Source: Saprospiraceae bacterium (GTDB lineage Bacteria > Bacteroidota > Bacteroidia > Chitinophagales > Saprospiraceae). From it: a stretch of 36,805 nt of DNA. This document shows positions 34,001 through 36,805 of this stretch, in pieces. The notes under the pieces are model-generated. The model made no database searches. It was given only the letters and a program-made list of their open reading frames with translations, and was not told the DNA's origin. The position numbers were made by a program, and so were the translations under genes. Where the stretch lies: positions 1 to 36,805 of the forward strand of contig JAHDFQ010000027.1 in assembly GCA_020628085.1 (NCBI GenBank). Reading direction: 5' to 3'. Positions within the stretch are counted from its first letter, which is position 1. Every line of letters begins with the position of its first letter.

Positions 34001-36263
34001 TTGATTTTAATATCAAACTTGGTTCAGCGCAGGTCAATATGGAATCAGCCGTAATCTCGACGATTGGATTTTCTCTATTTTCCAAAACTTGAGTGTTTGT
34101 TGTTGAAGTACATCCATTTTCATTATTCGTAACTAATAATTCATACGTTTCTGGACTTCCAACTGTGATTATTTCATTATTTCCTACAATAATATTGTTC
34201 TGATTTCTCCATTCATAAGAGAAATTAGAACCAATACTTGATTCGGATCCGTCTAATGTAACCATTGATTGAGAACAGGTCAATGTATCTTGAACTGAGG
34301 CTACCGCTAGGGGTTGAATCGTGTCTATCTGCACTTCGATTGAAGATGTTGAAGAACAACCATTGTCTATATTGGTCGTAATGACTTTATACGTCCCTGC
34401 TTCGTTTTGGGTAATTTCTTTGGTCGCTCCAATAATATTATTACTAGCATCTTGCCATTGATAAGTATATGTAGTACTTCCGTTCAAAACGGTGTTATTC
34501 AAATTGACTTCTAGGTTTGTACAGGTCAATTTACCTGAAACAGACGGTTCGTTGATCGGTGAAATCGTATCTTGAACAACCGTTGTCAACACCGAATTGG
34601 TACAACCATTTGATCCCATAACAGTTAGATCGTAATTGCCTCCTTCATTTACAAATATATTTGGAGAATTAGTATTGGTACCATTTGGAAATGTCCAACT
34701 AAAATCAGAAATAGAGCTATCTTCATAAGTTGTTTCAACCAAAACAATTGAATTGGTACAAGTTAAGGTATCCGTTGGTAAAATTTCAATGTTAGGAACT
34801 TCGATGTCTTGAATGACTTCAGCAGTTTTGGTATTTTTACATCCATTTGAAGCGGTAATTTCAACTTCATAAATACCGGGTTCATTAACCGTTAAGTCGA
34901 AAGAATCATCAGAAAAACCATTAGGTCCTGACCAGTTGAAATCTACTGATGTGTTTGCATTTCCAATCACATTAACTTCTTCTGTAGTACAGTCCAATTC
35001 ATCCAAAACTAAAATTTCAATAGAAGGTTGAATGGTATCCACCGAAATATTTCTAGATAAAGAATTGGTACAACCGTTTGATGCCGTTGCAGTTACTGTA
35101 TACAACCCTGCATCTTCAATTAAAAAATTAGTATCCGTAGAACCTGATATATCACCTCCATCCCAAACGAAAGTCACATCATCTGAATTAGCAGCAACAC
35201 CAAGATTGACCTCTCTATTATTACAATCAATAATACCGTCTGTGCTTAAAGAAATTTGAGGTCGAACGGTGTCCAACTGAACAAGCACGTCTTCTCTAGA
35301 AGTACAACCAGTTTGGTTATTTGTCGCAATAAAACTATAGGTAGATTGGTTGTTAACAATTAAATCATATGGTTCGCCGAGCTTTTCAAATTCGGAATCA
35401 TTACCTACCCATTGGTAAGAAAAGTCACCTGATTCTTCACTTGAAGCAGTCAGGGTAACTTGCTCATTTTTACAATTTAAAACATCATTTGAAGTCGCCG
35501 CTATTTGAGGCAAATTGGTATCTTCGGATACGGTTATCATACGTTGGTCAATGCAACAAGAAATAGTGTCCGTTACGGTTAATGTATATTCACCAAGTGC
35601 ATCAATCGTTGGAGTCAAGGTGTTTTGACCATCTGTAATATTTCCACCATTTGAAGTTTCCCACGTATATACTACATGATCGCCTACTGAACTTTCGCTT
35701 GCATCAAGACTAATCGTTGTGCCTACACACATTTTGGTATCCTCTATTCGTGCCTCTACATCTGATTGAATACCACGAACCACTTCGACCGTATAATCAC
35801 AAATATCACCCAAAAACCCATCAATCATCAAATGATATTTTCTACCAATGATAACAACAGGAGCAGTAACTTCTATGGTACTTTCAAATCCTGTACTACC
35901 ACAATTAGAAACAGAAACAAGATTATTACACCCATTACTAGAATCATAAATCATGGCTTGTATTCCTCTAGCATTGGTACAACTAGCTGGTGTAATTCTA
36001 AAAATAACAGGACTTTCATCTGCTCGAAAGGAAAGGAATTGGTTGTTTTCAACCATTCCACAGAATCCACTAGGTAGAGCCGTTGAGGTAAAACCAGCAG
36101 TTGAGCCTGTATACCCATCGAGGTTACAGCTCAATTCAGGAGCATCTATACATACATCGCTTGCAGCAGGGGGAATAGCACATGTTTGTGCCATTGAAGA
36201 AGAGATATGTAAAAATAAAAAGCCCACTACTAGCGTAGTAACTGATATATTTTTTCGATTCAT
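31092..36263 (-). CDS. Giant T9SS type B surface protein with about 15 Ig-like repeats
   Basis: A 1723-residue exported protein. The order is: signal peptide (MNRKNISVTTLVVGFLFLHISSSMAQ), a Cys-rich N-terminal domain (about 27-165), a PKD-like domain, then about 15 tandem repeats of about 85 residues. Each repeat starts with a 'lTC' or 'LnC' strand and ends with 'tNGC', which suggests one disulphide per repeat. Next comes a SprB-like repeat (PICHEDANGIIQIEEVIGGT). The C-terminal sorting domain begins VYIPNAFSPDGDGVNDLF and contains YDRWGNHVF and QPGVYVYMAEI, the type B CTD recognised by the type IX secretion system. The role is probably adhesion, cell contact or gliding; the ligand is unknown. 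Confidence 0.88.
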   Translation of the reverse strand: MNRKNISVTTLVVGFLFLHISSSMAQTCAIPPAASDVCIDAPELSCNLDGYTGSTAGFTSTALPSGFCGMVENNQFLSFRADESPVIFRITPASCTNARGIQAMIYDSSNGCNNLVSVSNCGSTGFESTIEVTAPVVIIGRKYHLMIDGFLGDICDYTVEVVRGIQSDVEARIEDTKMCVGTTISLDASESSVGDHVVYTWETSNGGNITDGQNTLTPTIDALGEYTLTVTDTISCCIDQRMITVSEDTNLPQIAATSNDVLNCKNEQVTLTASSEESGDFSYQWVGNDSEFEKLGEPYDLIVNNQSTYSFIATNNQTGCTSREDVLVQLDTVRPQISLSTDGIIDCNNREVNLGVAANSDDVTFVWDGGDISGSTDTNFLIEDAGLYTVTATASNGCTNSLSRNISVDTIQPSIEILVLDELDCTTEEVNVIGNANTSVDFNWSGPNGFSDDSFDLTVNEPGIYEVEITASNGCKNTKTAEVIQDIEVPNIEILPTDTLTCTNSIVLVETTYEDSSISDFSWTFPNGTNTNSPNIFVNEGGNYDLTVMGSNGCTNSVLTTVVQDTISPINEPSVSGKLTCTNLEVNLNNTVLNGSTTYTYQWQDASNNIIGATKEITQNEAGTYKVITTNIDNGCSSTSSIEVQIDTIQPLAVASVQDTLTCSQSMVTLDGSESSIGSNFSYEWRNQNNIIVGNNEIITVGSPETYELLVTNNENGCTSTTNTQVLENRENPIVEITADSILTCAEPSLILKSTQQATSINGTTEFDWKNTNGDIIASNETPEITEQGVYQINVTDRSNGCTTSKSIEIVENKHAPTLEPNTPATLTCSNTTSELSFDSDLPNESLSIQWSNTDNIPVSSNQTFTTEESGDYFLEVTNTENGCSSTELYTVLQNKIAPYADTTLQATLTCINQTVSLDVANSTQGTSILYQWKDMDETTLSESATIEIDNSGSYQLIVTDVENGCTDVAFFDIEENTNPPESKAGEDQILTCDINEVTLGSTTFNAVNISHQWINNEGEVVGNSAALSVNEPDVYQLITTNTDNGCTSSDQVTITENIEQPAFSITQLNELNCYETPVVLETVLEQMEQLYSYEWTNTANEIIGVTQNIEVEQSGAFSLKVTNESNKCVEEKTIQIEENKELPEVIIGSAEVITCSNPQVLVTGSSSSTNNIAFEWKNENNEIQSNSEGLETSISGIYTLNITNLDNGCSNTDEIVIEENTQQPTAEINAETNVLTCSHPELTLVGGTDNDTNNFEWKNENGISLSTENSIEISTIGTYDLVVTNVENGCTQTNFIQINENKTSPTATILTPNEINCINETALVEVEGQDTYSYRWKNENGDAIDAVAGAFETNATGIYELEITDQVNGCTKIQTIQIEADVEAPTAIARVDQELNCVTESVQIDGFDSSTGDQFEYEWNGNAILAGATSLNPAVTEAGEYRLQVTNNENGCTSETSVLVIENTERPTSAIAQINDPICHEDANGIIQIEEVIGGTAPYLFSFEQTDFNTNSNINNLSEGTYSLTIQDAIGCEWDTMYQLISPSEVSVELGEDQRIQLGESIILEAQTTGNIQLIEWESGDGQIEMTTVPVFEVTPTETTTYEIYIEDENGCLDSDFITIQVQKDRNVYIPNAFSPDGDGVNDLFQIYANQDVEQVTTFQVYDRWGNHVFAQNNFSPNDLNHGWDGHFRNQKMQPGVYVYMAEIEFIDGKKELFKGDVTVLY

Positions 36264-36805
36264 GGATTAATAATTTACGGAAATTAGGCGTTGCTAAAAC
36301 TCTTGTTAATTATATATGTTCAAATATGCTATATACAAAATTTGCAATATCCTAATAGACGATATATATCCATATACGTCACTTATAGTGCTATTGGATT
36401 TACAAATTATTGTAGTATTAAAAAATTACTGAATGGTGTTTTTAGATAGAAAGTGTAACTACGTGTGCAATCACAAAGAGTTTTGGTAAGTAAGATTCGG
36501 TCGCAATATTATTGTTGAATGCAATATATGTATATTAGAAATCAGATGCTTGAACTCAAAAAAACTTTAACTTATTATAAATATTATTTATTTGTAATAA
36601 ACTGTATAACATAATTATAAGTAAATTTATTTTATGTATATGTAATAAAAAAATTACTAAATTTACTTAAATTCGATAAGATACATGTACTATGTCTTAA
36701 TACGAGGTTCAAAATTGATCTTATTTCGTAGGTTTCTATAGATTAATTAAGTAAGCCTTCAAAAATTTGTAGGATTAATTTTTCTAATATATATATATAA
36801 GTAGT
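36264..36805. other. AT-rich region without recognisable gene
   Basis: This 542-bp stretch upstream of the surface-protein gene is very AT-rich and holds only short frames. The longest noticed begins ATGGTGTTT near 36434 and encodes about 18 residues. An AT-only inverted repeat (AAGTAAATTTA at 36619-36629 and TAAATTTACTT at 36658-36668) and a terminal (TA)n tract are present. No clean promoter for the surface protein was identified. The window ends here. Confidence 0.5.

Noticed and set aside
31800-35700. Regularly spaced repeats resembling a CRISPR or satellite array
   Set aside because: The spacing of about 255 bp and the shared TGY codons come from the protein repeat (lTC...NGC); DNA identity between units is low and there are no unique spacers.
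35766-36270. Two overlapping plus-strand frames of just over 100 codons
   Set aside because: Both are antisense to the N-terminal part of the giant surface protein, which has a signal peptide and normal composition.

Overview
The window is a low-GC chromosomal segment from a member of the Bacteroidota, most likely a Saprospiria/Chitinophagia-type marine or freshwater bacterium. I infer this from protein families typical of the phylum (DUF5683, DUF4296, a type IX secretion 'type B' C-terminal domain, Bacteroidota-style CcmB/CcmC), from several upstream sequences matching the Bacteroidota promoter (TTTG, about 19 bp, then TAnnTTTG), and from the absence of strong Shine-Dalgarno sequences. No rRNA, tRNA, CRISPR array, prophage or intact insertion sequence was seen. 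About 30 genes are supported, nearly all housekeeping or widespread families.

Left part (1-7.0 kb): a long multi-helix hairpin, uridine kinase, a DUF721/DciA-like protein, then minus-strand units. These are YdeI/OmdA-like protein > class II aldolase > MEST-like alpha/beta hydrolase; a small secreted protein closed by a perfect palindromic terminator; and a POTRA-less Omp85-type barrel > ribonuclease D.

Centre-left (7.0-16.7 kb): a large AsmA-like protein, then a tight plus-strand operon of parB, a UBP-type zinc finger, a three-part flavoprotein (cNMP-binding-like domain, glutaredoxin-like middle, thioredoxin-reductase-like core without CxxC) and DUF5683. A PhoB/PhoR-like two-component pair and a SixA-like phosphatase > DUF4296 lipoprotein unit follow on the minus strand.

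Centre-right (16.8-24.7 kb): a SWIM zinc-finger protein > rlmH on plus. On minus lie ccmB > ccmC-like > bioA, interrupted by a GC-rich palindromic element, then nrnA > an FKBP-like lipoprotein diverging from ndk. ndk has the clearest hairpin terminator after a plus-strand gene.

Right part (24.7-36.8 kb): a 140-bp MITE-like inverted repeat upstream of pyruvate carboxylase, a perfect 32-bp palindrome, mazG, an LpxH-like phosphoesterase and an orphan response regulator closely resembling the PhoB-like one. That regulator overlaps tail-to-tail with a 1723-residue cell-surface protein carrying about 15 Cys-paired Ig-like repeats and a T9SS sorting domain. The last 540 bp are AT-rich without a recognisable gene.

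I did not find a clearly undescribed multi-gene system. The best leads are the zinc-finger/flavoprotein pair inside the parB operon, the bacterial MEST-like hydrolase, the MITE-like element, the perfect 32-bp palindrome and the long hairpin at the left edge.
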